Shown piece by piece: positions 9,911-18,119 of a stretch of DNA of 64,000 nt (position 1 is its first letter; each line of letters begins with the position of its first letter). Source of the stretch: Oceanidesulfovibrio marinus (GTDB taxonomy: Bacteria; Desulfobacterota; Desulfovibrionia; Desulfovibrionales; Desulfovibrionaceae); contig NZ_CP039543.1 in the NCBI RefSeq assembly GCF_013085545.1, positions 186,001 to 250,000 of the forward strand, in the 5' to 3' direction. The notes beneath the pieces are model-generated. The model had not been told where the DNA came from and searched no databases. It was given only the letters and a program-made list of their open reading frames with translations. The position numbers and the translations under genes are program-made.

Positions 9911-9939
9911 TTGACGACCTGGGGCGAGAGGTCTATATA
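9911..9939 (+). promoter_or_regulatory. Sigma-70 type promoter for initiator tRNA
   Basis: TTGACG at 9911-9916 and TATATA at 9934-9939 are separated by exactly 17 bases. The tRNA 5' end lies 16 bases downstream of the -10 box. The consensus match and spacing make this a confident promoter. Confidence 0.8.
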
Positions 9940-9954
9940 TCTCAGCTCACGTGA

Positions 9955-10031
<77 letters not shown>

Positions 10032-10040
10032 AAGAATACA

Positions 10041-10076
10041 AGGGCTTACGGCCATAGTTGCCGTAAGTCCTTTTTT
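10041..10076 (+). terminator. Rho-independent terminator after tRNA-fMet
   Basis: An 11-bp stem (GGGCTTACGGC with GCCGTAAGTCC, one G-T wobble), a 7-base loop, then a run of six T. It sits 10 bases after the tRNA CCA end. Confidence 0.85.
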
Positions 10077-10275
10077 CTTTTTGCCCCCTATTTGCCCCCA
10101 TCCTGTCAAACTTCTACGACATTGAAGACAGGGAGCAGGGCTGCATCATCTCCGCCTCAAGTTTTTGCCCCTCACTTGCCCCCGGTGCGACGTCCCTGGC
10201 TGCGCTTCCGGGCCTTCCTGCTTTGTCGGCCTACGGTCCTGACCGCAGCCGCGCCCGCGGCTGCATCCGCAATCG
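10065..10275. repeat. Diverged direct repeat, copy A (left border of grd island)
   Basis: This stretch aligns with gaps to 23300-23540. Shared blocks include CTTTTTGCC followed by ATT(T/C)GC(C/T)CCCATCC, CTCC(T)GCCTCAA, TTGCCCCC before a CGACGT, and GCGGCTGCATCCG. Read on the minus strand, the part next to the tRNA keeps an open frame rich in Lys, Arg and Gly (RMGANRGQKEKR-like), resembling the C-terminal end of tRNA-targeting integrases; this last point is only an inference. No intact integrase is present. Its partner lies 13 kb away, so together they bracket the glycine-reductase genes. Confidence 0.55.
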
Positions 10276-10589
10276 GGTTCGCCCCTCGTCTTTCCCCCCA
10301 CACCCCCTCCTAAGAAAAAGCTGAGAAAAGGTCTAACGTCGACAGCCGGTTCGAGGCTGGACGCTTGGGTCCTCCCAGGGCCTTCCGGCTCACGGGTACT
10401 ATCGAGCGCGATTCTTGCGCGAAGTCTGACGTTTAATAATTTTACAACTTTACAATTCTTGCAGCGGCCGGCGCGAGATGCGCGAGAGGCCGGCCATGGA
10501 CGTTAGGCAAGAGGTGGAACAAGCCGTCGCGGAAGAGCGGGCGGCGCATCAAAAGCCGCCCGGGCAAGCAGAGCAGCCCACAGGTCAGG

Positions 10590-10836
10590 AATCCCAGCCC
10601 AGGACAAGGCCTACTATGACCTGCTGCGCAAGGAATTTGACGACAACCACATGGGGGACGCCGTTGTTTTTCGGGATGGTTCGACGGGAAGGGGGTGTTT
10701 GATTTCTATAAGACAAGGCGACGGTTTTCGCTTGTGGTGGCAAGACGATAAATATTTATCGAGGCCGAAGGCCAAAGAGGAGACTCCTCTGGCCGGACTG
10801 AAAAGGCGGCGTAGTCTGATGACCTGTCCTCTTTAG
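10590..10836 (+). pseudogene. Remnant ORF, possibly mobile-element debris
   Basis: The frame ending at 10836 reads AYYDLLRKEFDDNH then MGDAVVFRDGSTGRG without interruption, but has no proper start. An adjacent frame (from 10478) supplies a Glu/Gln-rich N-terminal-like part. The pattern suggests a frame-damaged small gene. The first ATG in frame is at 10651 (61 residues). No family is recognised. Confidence 0.3.
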
Positions 10837-10892
10837 AATCACCGCGAGTGGTCCGAAGAACCGGGGCCGCCTCTGTATGAGAACAAACACGT

Positions 10893-10923
10893 CGGAGCGG
10901 AATGCTGTTCGCATCCCGCTCCG
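10893..10923 (-). terminator. Putative terminator downstream of ykvI-like gene
   Basis: A 13-bp stem with one mismatch (CGGAGCGG.ATGC against GCAT.CCGCTCCG) and a 5-base loop. On the minus strand it is followed by a weakly T-rich tail. It sits 66 bases past the stop of the minus-strand membrane protein gene. Confidence 0.6.
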
Positions 10924-10988
10924 AGTGATAATTGCCGGGCTGTATGAGACAGCGCGTTCTTTCAGACTCCTATGGCCCCGGCGGCAGG

Positions 10989-12098
10989 CTATGGTTCAGA
11001 GAGGCTTTTTCCGACGGGCGCAGGGCTCGCGCCGAAGCGTAAGCGGACCATTTTGATGGCCATAAAGATGATAAGGAGTGCGCCCACGTAGCCGTTAAGC
11101 ACATAGATGTAGTTAACCAAGGTGTTGAAGGGAATTTTAAGTGCCACAAAGCAGCCCGCGATAGCGAGTATAACGGTCAATCCCTTGTATTCCTTGCTGC
11201 CTTGTTCCGTAAACCGTGCGCATACGGTCCAGAGAAGCGGGCAAGACGTCGTGTAAATACTCAGCACGATGATGGCGGCAAATACATGGGCGAGCACAGG
11301 CGCCAGCTTTTGCGCCAGAATCAGATTGGGCACCTGGGTTCCGGCAACGTCCCGGATGTCGGCAACTTGCGCCAAGCTCACGATGATGCAGGCGAAAACG
11401 AGCAGGGACACGCCGAGGATCTGCCCGAGTTGCAGCTCCTTGCCGTTATGCTCGTATTCAGAGCCAAGCTGGGCCATGAAGCCTGCGAGCCATACCAGGC
11501 AGAACCCGCCATACGAACACCCCGCAAAGAGCCAGTGTGTGGAGGCCTGCATGACTGTGACCTGCTTGGTTTTGATCAGCATGACTCCTTCGGCGAGCGA
11601 ACCCCATGAACGGGCAAGGGCACATATGCCGATCAGAATGGCCAGAATCATCAGGGCGGGGCCGATCTTACTGATAATGTTGACGATGGTATTCAGGCCG
11701 AAAATAACCGTCAATCCGGCGCAGATGGCAAGTCCGACCGCGCCGATCGCGCCGGGAATGCCGAACTGCTGTTCTACCGTGGCGCTAATGCCGCCGAGCA
11801 TGACCACGAAAGACATGTAACAGAAGATGGCAGCGAAATAGTCAAAGAGCCGCCCGAAAAACGGGCCGCAAAAATAGTTGAACACTTCGCTTCCCTTGGT
11901 GAATTTCTCACGGTTGCCGGCGTAGACAAAACAGTAGTTGGCAAAAGCGAGCACCAGAATAATAGTAATGCCCACAAGAATGCTTTGATATTGATACGCA
12001 GCGAAATACTGCAGAATTTCCTGGCCTGAAGCGAACCCAGAGCCTATCAGAAATGCAAGTATTGCCCCTGCTATGGTCAAGACCAAACCTTTGTTCAT
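10989..12098 (-). CDS. YkvI-family membrane transporter of the grd cluster
   Basis: A 369-residue integral membrane protein with about ten hydrophobic segments. The N-terminus reads TIAGAILAFLIGSGFASGQEI, which matches the YkvI family (APC/LeuT-like fold, substrates unproven). It is the last gene of the minus-strand unit grdE-grdB-grdX, 43 bases after grdX, so a role in importing glycine or an N-methylated glycine (sarcosine, betaine) is a reasonable inference. AGAGAGGAATGCGTA precedes the ATG and supplies the ribosome site. It is followed by a terminator-like hairpin. Confidence 0.75.
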   Translation of the reverse strand: MNKGLVLTIAGAILAFLIGSGFASGQEILQYFAAYQYQSILVGITIILVLAFANYCFVYAGNREKFTKGSEVFNYFCGPFFGRLFDYFAAIFCYMSFVVMLGGISATVEQQFGIPGAIGAVGLAICAGLTVIFGLNTIVNIISKIGPALMILAILIGICALARSWGSLAEGVMLIKTKQVTVMQASTHWLFAGCSYGGFCLVWLAGFMAQLGSEYEHNGKELQLGQILGVSLLVFACIIVSLAQVADIRDVAGTQVPNLILAQKLAPVLAHVFAAIIVLSIYTTSCPLLWTVCARFTEQGSKEYKGLTVILAIAGCFVALKIPFNTLVNYIYVLNGYVGALLIIFMAIKMVRLRFGASPAPVGKSLSEP

Positions 12099-12141
12099 TA
12101 CGCATTCCTCTCTGTTGGAGGTTCAAAGGTGCAACTTGCTT

Positions 12142-12564
12142 TTATGAAGGCGTAACTCCATCTTGTTCAATGCTGTATTCAAGTCGGGAACACAGGTCGA
12201 ATTCCTTCAATTGCCTGATGGCCAACAACAATTGATCCTTGTTGATGCATTCGAGATCGAATCGTGTGCGTCCAGTGTCATGAACGCCAACGATGGCTGT
12301 CCGTGCCTTGGCTTTCTCCAAGGTGATCAAGCCTTGCGCGTCGTACTTGCGCGAGTTTTTTTCCAGAATGACACTGCGGATCGGCGAACGGATCAAGGGC
12401 ACATTGGCTGGCAGCGGGGATGATACCAGGGCATAACCATTTTGCAGGTGATCGCTGATGGCCTCGTATATTGCTTCAATGCCACCAGGCACGTGGATTA
12501 CTGCGAAGTCTTGCAGGTCTGTCCCGATGATGCTGCCATTGTTGGTGAGAATGACGTACTCCAT
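12142..12564 (-). CDS. grdX: GrdX family protein
   Basis: A 140-residue protein starting MEYVILTNNGSI. It resembles GrdX, a small protein of unknown biochemical role found with glycine, sarcosine and betaine reductase operons in Clostridia and other anaerobes. The open frame extends 37 codons further upstream, but ATG 12564 fits the family start and has GAAGGA upstream. It lies 152 bases downstream of grdB, beyond a terminator-like hairpin, and 43 bases before the ykvI-like gene. It is predicted cytosolic; no metal or catalytic motif is evident. Confidence 0.8.
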   Translation of the reverse strand: MEYVILTNNGSIIGTDLQDFAVIHVPGGIEAIYEAISDHLQNGYALVSSPLPANVPLIRSPIRSVILEKNSRKYDAQGLITLEKAKARTAIVGVHDTGRTRFDLECINKDQLLLAIRQLKEFDLCSRLEYSIEQDGVTPS

Positions 12565-12673
12565 GAGTTGTCCTTCATAGCCACTGCAAGCCCGATGTTT
12601 CCACGCATGAAAACATGCGAAAGATGGCGGACCTGATGTGGGATGTCTTTTCATGAAACTGCACCTTTTACGC

Positions 12674-12706
12674 AAAACCCCCGGAACAGCACTGCCGTTC
12701 CGGGGG
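12674..12706 (-). terminator. Terminator or attenuator after grdB
   Basis: On the minus strand, GCCCCCGGAAC-type arms (10 perfect base pairs, 12678-12687 with 12697-12706), a 9-base loop, then TTTTGCG. It begins 11 bases after the grdB stop and would reduce transcription into grdX and the ykvI-like gene. Confidence 0.75.
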
Positions 12707-12716
12707 CTCGGGACTA

Positions 12717-14030
12717 TTAGAAAACGGTCTGCTCCGTAATTTCAGTCTGCATGGCTTCAAACGCCTTGAGCAGGAGGCTACGCCGAATGGAATGGTCTCT
12801 TTCCGGACCTTTCAGAGGATCTCCCACCGGATGAGGGATGGCGACCCCAGGGACGATCCTGTTTGCCCCAACAGTGAGCATGATGGGGACGATGGTGGCA
12901 ATCTGCACAACAGGAATGTCGGCAACACGTTCGATTTCCCGCGTCATCGATGCACCGCATCGAGTACAGGTTCCTCAAGTGGATGTGAGGATGGCGGCAT
13001 CCACCTCCGCGTTGCGCAGAAGCGCGCCAATGTCTTGCCCGAACTGTTCGGCGTTGTTGACGCTCGTGCCGGTACCCGTGGTGGTGTAAAAGAAGGGGTG
13101 GAGCTTCTTGAAAACGCCTTCCTTCTCCAGTTTGCGCAATTCATCAACGGGCACAATGCAGTCCGGATCGAGATTGGCCATGGCGCGGTCATACCCGCCG
13201 TGGATGGACTCAAAGTTTTCCGGAGTAAGATCATCCAGTTGTGAGATGTCATACTTGCCGAAACTATCTGCGGAAGACACCCGGATGTGGTCCGGGTTGC
13301 CAGTGGGCACCACACCGCCGGAACTGATGATGGCGATGGTTGCGTTTTTCATGTCCTTTATGGGAGCGGCCGGCGTGATTTTCTTGAAAACCGGCATCTC
13401 GTATTCCGTAAGGAACTGCTCGCCCTTCAAACGGGCCAGCATCATGTTCACGGCGCGGGCCGCGCCGCTTGCATCCTTGAAAAAACATTTGCGGATGTTT
13501 CGGGAGAAGTAGCCTTCTTCCCTGGCCGGCCCCATGGGCTCCTTTTTCAGAAGCTTGAGGCCAAGTGCTGTCATGGCCGCAAGATCCTTCTTCATCGAAC
13601 GGGCGCTTTCCGAGTTGGGCACGATGTAGCACCCCTTCCGATAGAGCTCCACGCCCGGGTTTTCCTCGAACATGCCCGCGACAGTGGGAATACCGAGTTC
13701 TTCGCCCACCGATACGGCTATGTCTCCGCTGGCCACGCCGTAGCGACCAGCATTGAACGCTGGTCCGGCAATGAGCAGGTCCGGTTTGAGTGCTTCTGCC
13801 ATGCCAAGACATGTGGCACGGGCTTCTTCGATGTGTTCACCATAGTAGGTGTCGCCGCAAATGACGGTGCCCACCAGTTCGGCCTCGTCGCCAAGTTCCC
13901 GAAGCAGGCGGCTGATTTCATTGCCCGGTCCCACAGGGTTGGGGACGGATTCAGGCTTGTAATCAGCTTTGTCCTCGCCGCCCTTGCCTGCATAGAACTG
14001 GTTGATATAATGCACTATACGGTATTTCAT
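12717..14030 (-). CDS. grdB: Glycine reductase component B gamma subunit, selenoprotein GrdB
   Basis: A 437-residue protein if the in-frame TGA at 12977-12975 is read as selenocysteine (residue 352). Upstream of it is DAAILTST and downstream GTCTRCGASMTREIER, the highly conserved GrdB active site U-x-x-C-x-x-C. Without recoding, the gene splits into a 351-residue part and an orphan 76-residue tail that lacks its own start signal. GrdB, with GrdE, binds the amino substrate; its Sec helps transfer the carboxymethyl group to Sec of GrdA. A hairpin with GGT loop lies 11 bases after the TGA. GAGG precedes ATG 14030, and grdE ends 10 bases upstream. Paralogues GrdF (sarcosine) and GrdH (betaine) are similar, so the substrate is not certain. 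Confidence 0.93.
12947..12963 (-). promoter_or_regulatory. Candidate bacterial SECIS hairpin in grdB
   Basis: A perfect 7-bp stem TCGATGC/GCATCGA closes a 3-base loop GGT (minus strand), starting 11 bases after the UGA codon. Bacterial SELB-binding SECIS elements are hairpins just downstream of UGA with a G-U in the apical loop, so position and loop both fit. Distances vary between species, so the fit is suggestive. Confidence 0.6.
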
Positions 14031-14040
14031 GCTTGCCTCG

Positions 14041-15324
14041 CTAAATGTCTTCGCAGCCAACGTTGCTGAAGCCGATTTCACACGTAGAGGCGATAATGGC
14101 CTGCAGCTCGATGAACATGGATCCGTCCTGGCGCAAACTTTCCTCCGCGCCACCGGAGAGGTTGGCAATGGCTCTGTCGTCGCCAATGACCTGGTCCATG
14201 GCCGGAACTTCAATCATTTCATTGACGTTTCCGGTTGAAACAAAGGACACGAGCTCAGGCGTGGAGTCTGCAATGCCTTGGCTTTTGCCATCGATGCCCG
14301 CTGCCTCGTCTGAGATGACAACGGCGACAATGCCCGCGTCCTCGTGCAGTTTTGCGTTCAGGCAAAAATCAGTGTCGGGGTTGCCGTAGCCTTCCTCCGT
14401 GATGATGACGGCGTTGGCTCCCAGCTCCTTGGACAAGGTGAGGTTCATCAGGGCCGAGCGCTGTTTACCTGCGAGGATGGTGCTCTCCAAGGTGGGGACC
14501 ATGCCGAGGAAGTTGATGTCTTTTCCGTGACGGGCAAAGAGCTCGGTCACCACGGGGTTGTGCACGTGGTGATAGGTTGTGTTCTTGTCACAGGCGGAAA
14601 CGCAATTGCCGGAGACAACTGCGCCGTCCAACACTTCACAGGGGTGCAGCAGAGTCGGCAAAGCCGGACGCAGATCCGCCGCGTAGACATAGGTGTCGTG
14701 CAGCAGGCCCTGGGTGATGGACATGCAGAGGTATAAGACCTTGGGCAAGTCCGGATACTTGGCGCTTTCCCGATCAATGGTGTCCTTTTCGTACACCTCG
14801 ACGACATCGGGCTTGGCGTCCATGCACTCCTTGGCGAGATACACGCTCAGACGGAGCCCTGTCTCTCGCAATGCCGCTTCGTATTCATGTGGATCGAGCT
14901 TATCAACGGGATCGACCACCATGACAATGTTCACGGTCTTGGAGAAGGGCGTATAGTCCGCCGCCGGACCCTTCATGTCGATGAAGCCTTCCTGGAACGC
15001 GACGATCGGGCCGCATGTAACGACGGCCGCGCCGTCCAGTACGAACGTCGCACCTTCCCCGGCTCTGGACATGGGGGCGCAAAAACCCGGGAAATAGCCG
15101 CTGCCGTCCATCTTGATGCGCGGTTCAATCGCATCCTTCACAGGAATGATGCGGATGCTTTCTCCAGGTCTCGCGATCACCAGATCCGCCGTTTTGAAGC
15201 GGCTGTCATTCATGATAATGGCGACAGCCTCTTCCTTGTTGATGTAGAGCACTCCGCCGTCGACATGGGTTCTGTCTCCCCATTGTGCATCCTTGACTGC
15301 AGCTTTGTGCAATTCGAGTTTCAT
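14041..15324 (-). CDS. grdE: Glycine reductase component B, GrdE proprotein
   Basis: A 427-residue protein. GrdE is cleaved after translation at an internal Cys to give two subunits, one carrying an N-terminal pyruvoyl group that forms a Schiff base with the substrate amine. Here the site is in VVSGNCVSACDKNTT, with Cys241, matching the processing Cys near 242 in Eubacterium acidaminophilum. The N-terminus MKLELHKAAVKDAQWG is typical. ATG 15324 was chosen because GGAGG lies 6 bases upstream; the frame extends 14 codons further. It is first in the minus-strand unit, preceded by a 0.37-kb leader with a terminator-like hairpin and a sigma-54 promoter. Homologues GrdG and GrdI serve sarcosine and betaine. 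Confidence 0.93.
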   Translation of the reverse strand: MKLELHKAAVKDAQWGDRTHVDGGVLYINKEEAVAIIMNDSRFKTADLVIARPGESIRIIPVKDAIEPRIKMDGSGYFPGFCAPMSRAGEGATFVLDGAAVVTCGPIVAFQEGFIDMKGPAADYTPFSKTVNIVMVVDPVDKLDPHEYEAALRETGLRLSVYLAKECMDAKPDVVEVYEKDTIDRESAKYPDLPKVLYLCMSITQGLLHDTYVYAADLRPALPTLLHPCEVLDGAVVSGNCVSACDKNTTYHHVHNPVVTELFARHGKDINFLGMVPTLESTILAGKQRSALMNLTLSKELGANAVIITEEGYGNPDTDFCLNAKLHEDAGIVAVVISDEAAGIDGKSQGIADSTPELVSFVSTGNVNEMIEVPAMDQVIGDDRAIANLSGGAEESLRQDGSMFIELQAIIASTCEIGFSNVGCEDI

Positions 15325-15419
15325 ATAACACCTCCAATAATAGTGATTGGAATTACGAATAGTCACTTACAATGTTCTAAATGGTGTCTTTCCCTCCTCG
15401 TATGTCGTCGCCAAACGCA

Positions 15420-15472
15420 AAGAGACTCCGGTGTTGCGGGAAAGCTTCCCACAAACGTCACCGGAGTCTCTT
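15420..15472 (-). terminator. Strong hairpin in grdE leader (possible attenuator)
   Basis: Perfect 14-bp arms (15420-15433 and 15459-15472) separated by 25 bases that contain a small inner hairpin (GGGAA/TTCCC). Read on the minus strand it is followed by TTTGCGTTTGG. That tail is almost identical to the one after the nitroreductase terminator at 61512. It lies between the sigma-54 promoter and grdE, about 100 bases before the start codon, so it could stop transcription before grdE unless relieved. Confidence 0.7.
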
Positions 15473-15710
15473 GCAATGGCGAGTTTACGCTGGATGTCGT
15501 CTATTTCGGTATGGAGTGCACCTGACAGGTGCTCGTGATCATTGAGTCAAGAAAATAGGCCTTCCAGAAAAGTAGCCCATTCCCTGTAATATAGAGCGAG
15601 CAGCCTGTTTTCTGCGGCCCTTGCAGAAGCTGCCCGCAGAAGTGGCAGACTGTATGGATGGGAATAGGTCTTCATGGCTTTCCTTGGCAGTTGCTATTTG
15701 TGAATAAAAT

Positions 15711-15726
15711 AGCAAGGCACATGCCA
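15711..15726 (-). promoter_or_regulatory. Sigma-54 promoter for grdE unit
   Basis: On the minus strand the sequence TGGCATG-TGCC-TTGCT matches the -24/-12 consensus TGGCAYR-N4-TTGCW at every position. Transcription would start near 15700 and run toward grdE. The adjacent sigma-54 activator gene supports it. Confidence 0.85.
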
Positions 15727-15838
15727 TGAAGAATCTTTGCCTTCTATTGTGCGGCTGGTTTATTTTTGATGCGTTATCTGAGTAGCTTAGAGAGTTGTCC
15801 TCAGAACAGATGGTAACCGGGCAAGCGTCCGCGGCACA

Positions 15839-15862
15839 ATTTTTTGTAGAAATACAAAAAAT
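15839..15862. promoter_or_regulatory. Palindrome, candidate activator site (left)
   Basis: 10-bp perfect arms ATTTTTTGTA / TACAAAAAAT with a 4-base centre. It lies about 115-135 bases upstream of the grdE -24 box, a usual distance for enhancer-binding-protein sites. A related motif occurs upstream of the trxB promoter (17694-17714). Confidence 0.55.
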
Positions 15863-15994
15863 ATATACGAAAGGAAAAAATTTTTTAATCTACGAATAGA
15901 GGACAGAGGCGTGAGAGAGGTCGAGAACTGGCAGAAGCGGCGTGGTGTGCAGCTCGTGTCCGCTTCTTTTCACCCGCTGTAGAAGGGGTGCCGG

Positions 15995-17671
15995 CTAAAG
16001 GCTGCCGGGTATGAATGCGTTTTTGGCAATGCCGTACTTTTTCATTTTATAATGCATGAGTTGGGGTGAGATGCCGAGCAGCCTGGCTGCCATGGCCACA
16101 TTGCCCGCCGAAGTTCGAAGCGCTTTTTCAATGGAAGAGGCTTCAACGGCTCGCGTTTGTTCGGAAAGAGTGAAGATGCCCCCTGTTTCATTCGTGGCCT
16201 GAGCGGGCGCGGGGACATTGGTCTCGGCAGCAGCCAGGGGCGCAGCCTCGTCAAAGGTCGCCAGGGGCGGATACGGCGCCTCCTGCGCCTGGCTTTCCGA
16301 AGCATCGGGCGATTGATTCACCATGTGAGAGTCTTGAAACGCGAGCCAAGGTGTTGTGGCTTCATCCGGATGGTTGATGGGGTTGAAGTCCGGGACGGCA
16401 CGGTAGAGATGAGAAGGTTCCAGGTGATCGCCCGCTTCAACAATAGACAGGCTGGCCTCGATGGCATGTTCCAGCTCGCGCACATTTCCAGGCCAGGTGT
16501 GGGAGTAGAAAATCGCCATGGCTTCCGGAGTGATGAGGGGGATGGGGATGCCGAGCCTTTCACTGTGCAGTTTGACAAAATGCTGCACTAGTAAGTGGAT
16601 GTCCTCCGGTCTGGAACGAAGCGGAGGAATCTGGATTTTAACCACACCAAGCCGGTAATAAAAATCCCGGCGCAGCAACCCGTCCTCTACAAGGGTCACA
16701 GGGTTTGTGCCCACGGAGCTGATGATACGCACATCTATGGAGCGCTCCTTTCCCTCTCCGACCCGTCGTACCTTCCTTTCCTGGAGGACCCGAAGCAGTT
16801 TGTTCTGCAGGGAAATAGGCATGGAGTCTATTTCGTCCAAATAGAGTGTGCCTCCATTGGTGGCCTCGAAAAGACCCTGCCTGTTCACGGCTCCGGTGAA
16901 TGCCCCTTTGGTCGTACCGAATAAAATGCCCTCCAGCAGTGTTTCCGGCAAGGCGGAGCAGTTTATCGCCGTATAGGGCTTGGAACGCCGGTACCCTTCG
17001 TAATGAATGGCCTGGGCGAATATCTCCTTGCCCACGCCTGTCTCGCCTACCAGCATGACAGAAGACGACGACTGGCAGACTTTTTGGGCCAGCTTTGCAG
17101 CCTCCAGCAGCAGGGGGCTCTCTCCGATCAGCGAAGAAAACATGTAATGCGATCTCTCGGAGGTCTGCTGCTGGAGGAGCGAGGTCTCCGGAGGGGTGGA
17201 TTCGTCCGACTCCTGCAGGAACCCTACGTGCCTCCCAATGACGCTGTAGCTTTGAATAAAGCAGATGGCGCCCAGAAGAACGCCGTTCGACCACAGCGGG
17301 TAGATGGAGTTGGCTGAGTTTACCAGCCTGCCGTGTCTGGTGCGGTAGTAATGAACGCTGTCAAAGACGGGTTCTCCGGTAGTCGTCGCCCGCATGGTGG
17401 GGCTGTGTCCGGGCGTAAAATTGTAAACATCGCAAATGGCCTTGCCCAGGGTGTCCTTGGGCGAGAGCCCGTCGAGACGTGCCTGGGCATCATTATAGTA
17501 GATGATCGTCCCATCGGTCCGAATGATGGTGATACCCACCTGGTTGGCGTCGAAAAGCATGTGGAAAACATCCAGCAACTGGGACAGATCACTGCAGTTA
17601 TCTAATATTTTCCCAAGCACCAGGAGCTCCAGATGGTTTTGCGTGGGGTGTTTGCGTCGAGAAATATCCAT
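15995..17671 (-). CDS. Sigma-54-dependent transcriptional activator with PAS domain
   Basis: A 558-residue enhancer-binding protein. Residues about 35-150 are a PAS-type sensor. The AAA+ domain has Walker A GETGVGKE (209-216), the sigma-54 contact loop GAFTGA (256-261) and Walker B GGTLYLDEID (273-282). A variable Ala/Pro-rich linker runs about 440-500. A Fis-type helix-turn-helix ends the protein (NVAMAARLLGISPQ...MKKYGI). It lies between two divergent grd units that both carry sigma-54 promoters, so it very likely activates them in response to a metabolite or redox signal sensed by the PAS domain. The N-terminal ATG 17671 overlaps no other gene. Confidence 0.9.
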   Translation of the reverse strand: MDISRRKHPTQNHLELLVLGKILDNCSDLSQLLDVFHMLFDANQVGITIIRTDGTIIYYNDAQARLDGLSPKDTLGKAICDVYNFTPGHSPTMRATTTGEPVFDSVHYYRTRHGRLVNSANSIYPLWSNGVLLGAICFIQSYSVIGRHVGFLQESDESTPPETSLLQQQTSERSHYMFSSLIGESPLLLEAAKLAQKVCQSSSSVMLVGETGVGKEIFAQAIHYEGYRRSKPYTAINCSALPETLLEGILFGTTKGAFTGAVNRQGLFEATNGGTLYLDEIDSMPISLQNKLLRVLQERKVRRVGEGKERSIDVRIISSVGTNPVTLVEDGLLRRDFYYRLGVVKIQIPPLRSRPEDIHLLVQHFVKLHSERLGIPIPLITPEAMAIFYSHTWPGNVRELEHAIEASLSIVEAGDHLEPSHLYRAVPDFNPINHPDEATTPWLAFQDSHMVNQSPDASESQAQEAPYPPLATFDEAAPLAAAETNVPAPAQATNETGGIFTLSEQTRAVEASSIEKALRTSAGNVAMAARLLGISPQLMHYKMKKYGIAKNAFIPGSL

Positions 17672-17693
17672 GGCGCAGGGCCCCCCACTTGTC

Positions 17694-17714
17694 TTTTTTG
17701 TATTTATAAAAAAA
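17694..17714. promoter_or_regulatory. AT-rich inverted repeat, candidate activator site (right)
   Basis: TTTTTTGTA followed by TT then TATAAAAAA, so the arms match at 8 of 9 positions. It shares the half-site TTTTTTGTA with 15839-15862. It lies about 130-150 bases upstream of the trxB sigma-54 promoter and just upstream of the activator's own start. Chance similarity of AT-rich DNA cannot be excluded. Confidence 0.45.
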
Positions 17715-17844
17715 TTATGAAATTCGTCAAAATATTTGTTTTTTCCAATATGAAGTATGCCGTTTGTCGATCGAAGCCATTATGTATATCGATACATTTC
17801 CTTGTAGAGATAGGTTTTTGGGGCGTTTAGAGGGAGCTCCTCAA

Positions 17845-17860
17845 TGGCATGGCATTTGCT
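17845..17860 (+). promoter_or_regulatory. Sigma-54 promoter for trxB-grdCD-trxA-grdA unit
   Basis: TGGCATG-GCAT-TTGCT fits the -24/-12 consensus at every position with correct spacing. The expected start is near 17872, giving a leader of about 250 bases before trxB, in which I see no further strong hairpin. Confidence 0.85.
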
Positions 17861-18119
17861 CTAAATTTCACATGTTCTTGTTTTACGCCACTGTAGATGA
17901 TCAGCCGGCTGGCATACAGCGTGATGCGTAACTCTGGAAGCATGTGCGCAAAATGTGTGTTCCGCATTGTAGTGATCTGTATAGCGCTATTGCATGGAGA
18001 TATAGTGGCGAATTTATGCTGAGGATTGCTGGCTGACGCGACGTCCGGAACTGTTGGGTGTGCTGCGTTCGTTGAAAAATTGTTTTTAACTATAGGCAAT
18101 AAACACTCTGAGAAATGTT

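Noticed and set aside
15473-15700. Possible glycine riboswitch in the grdE leader
   Set aside because: The conserved riboswitch core (GCCGAAGG..GCAA type) was looked for and not found by eye on the minus strand; only generic stems were seen.
15539-15727. 62-residue minus-strand frame in the grdE leader
   Set aside because: Its start falls within the sigma-54 promoter and it has no ribosome site; the segment is better read as untranslated leader.
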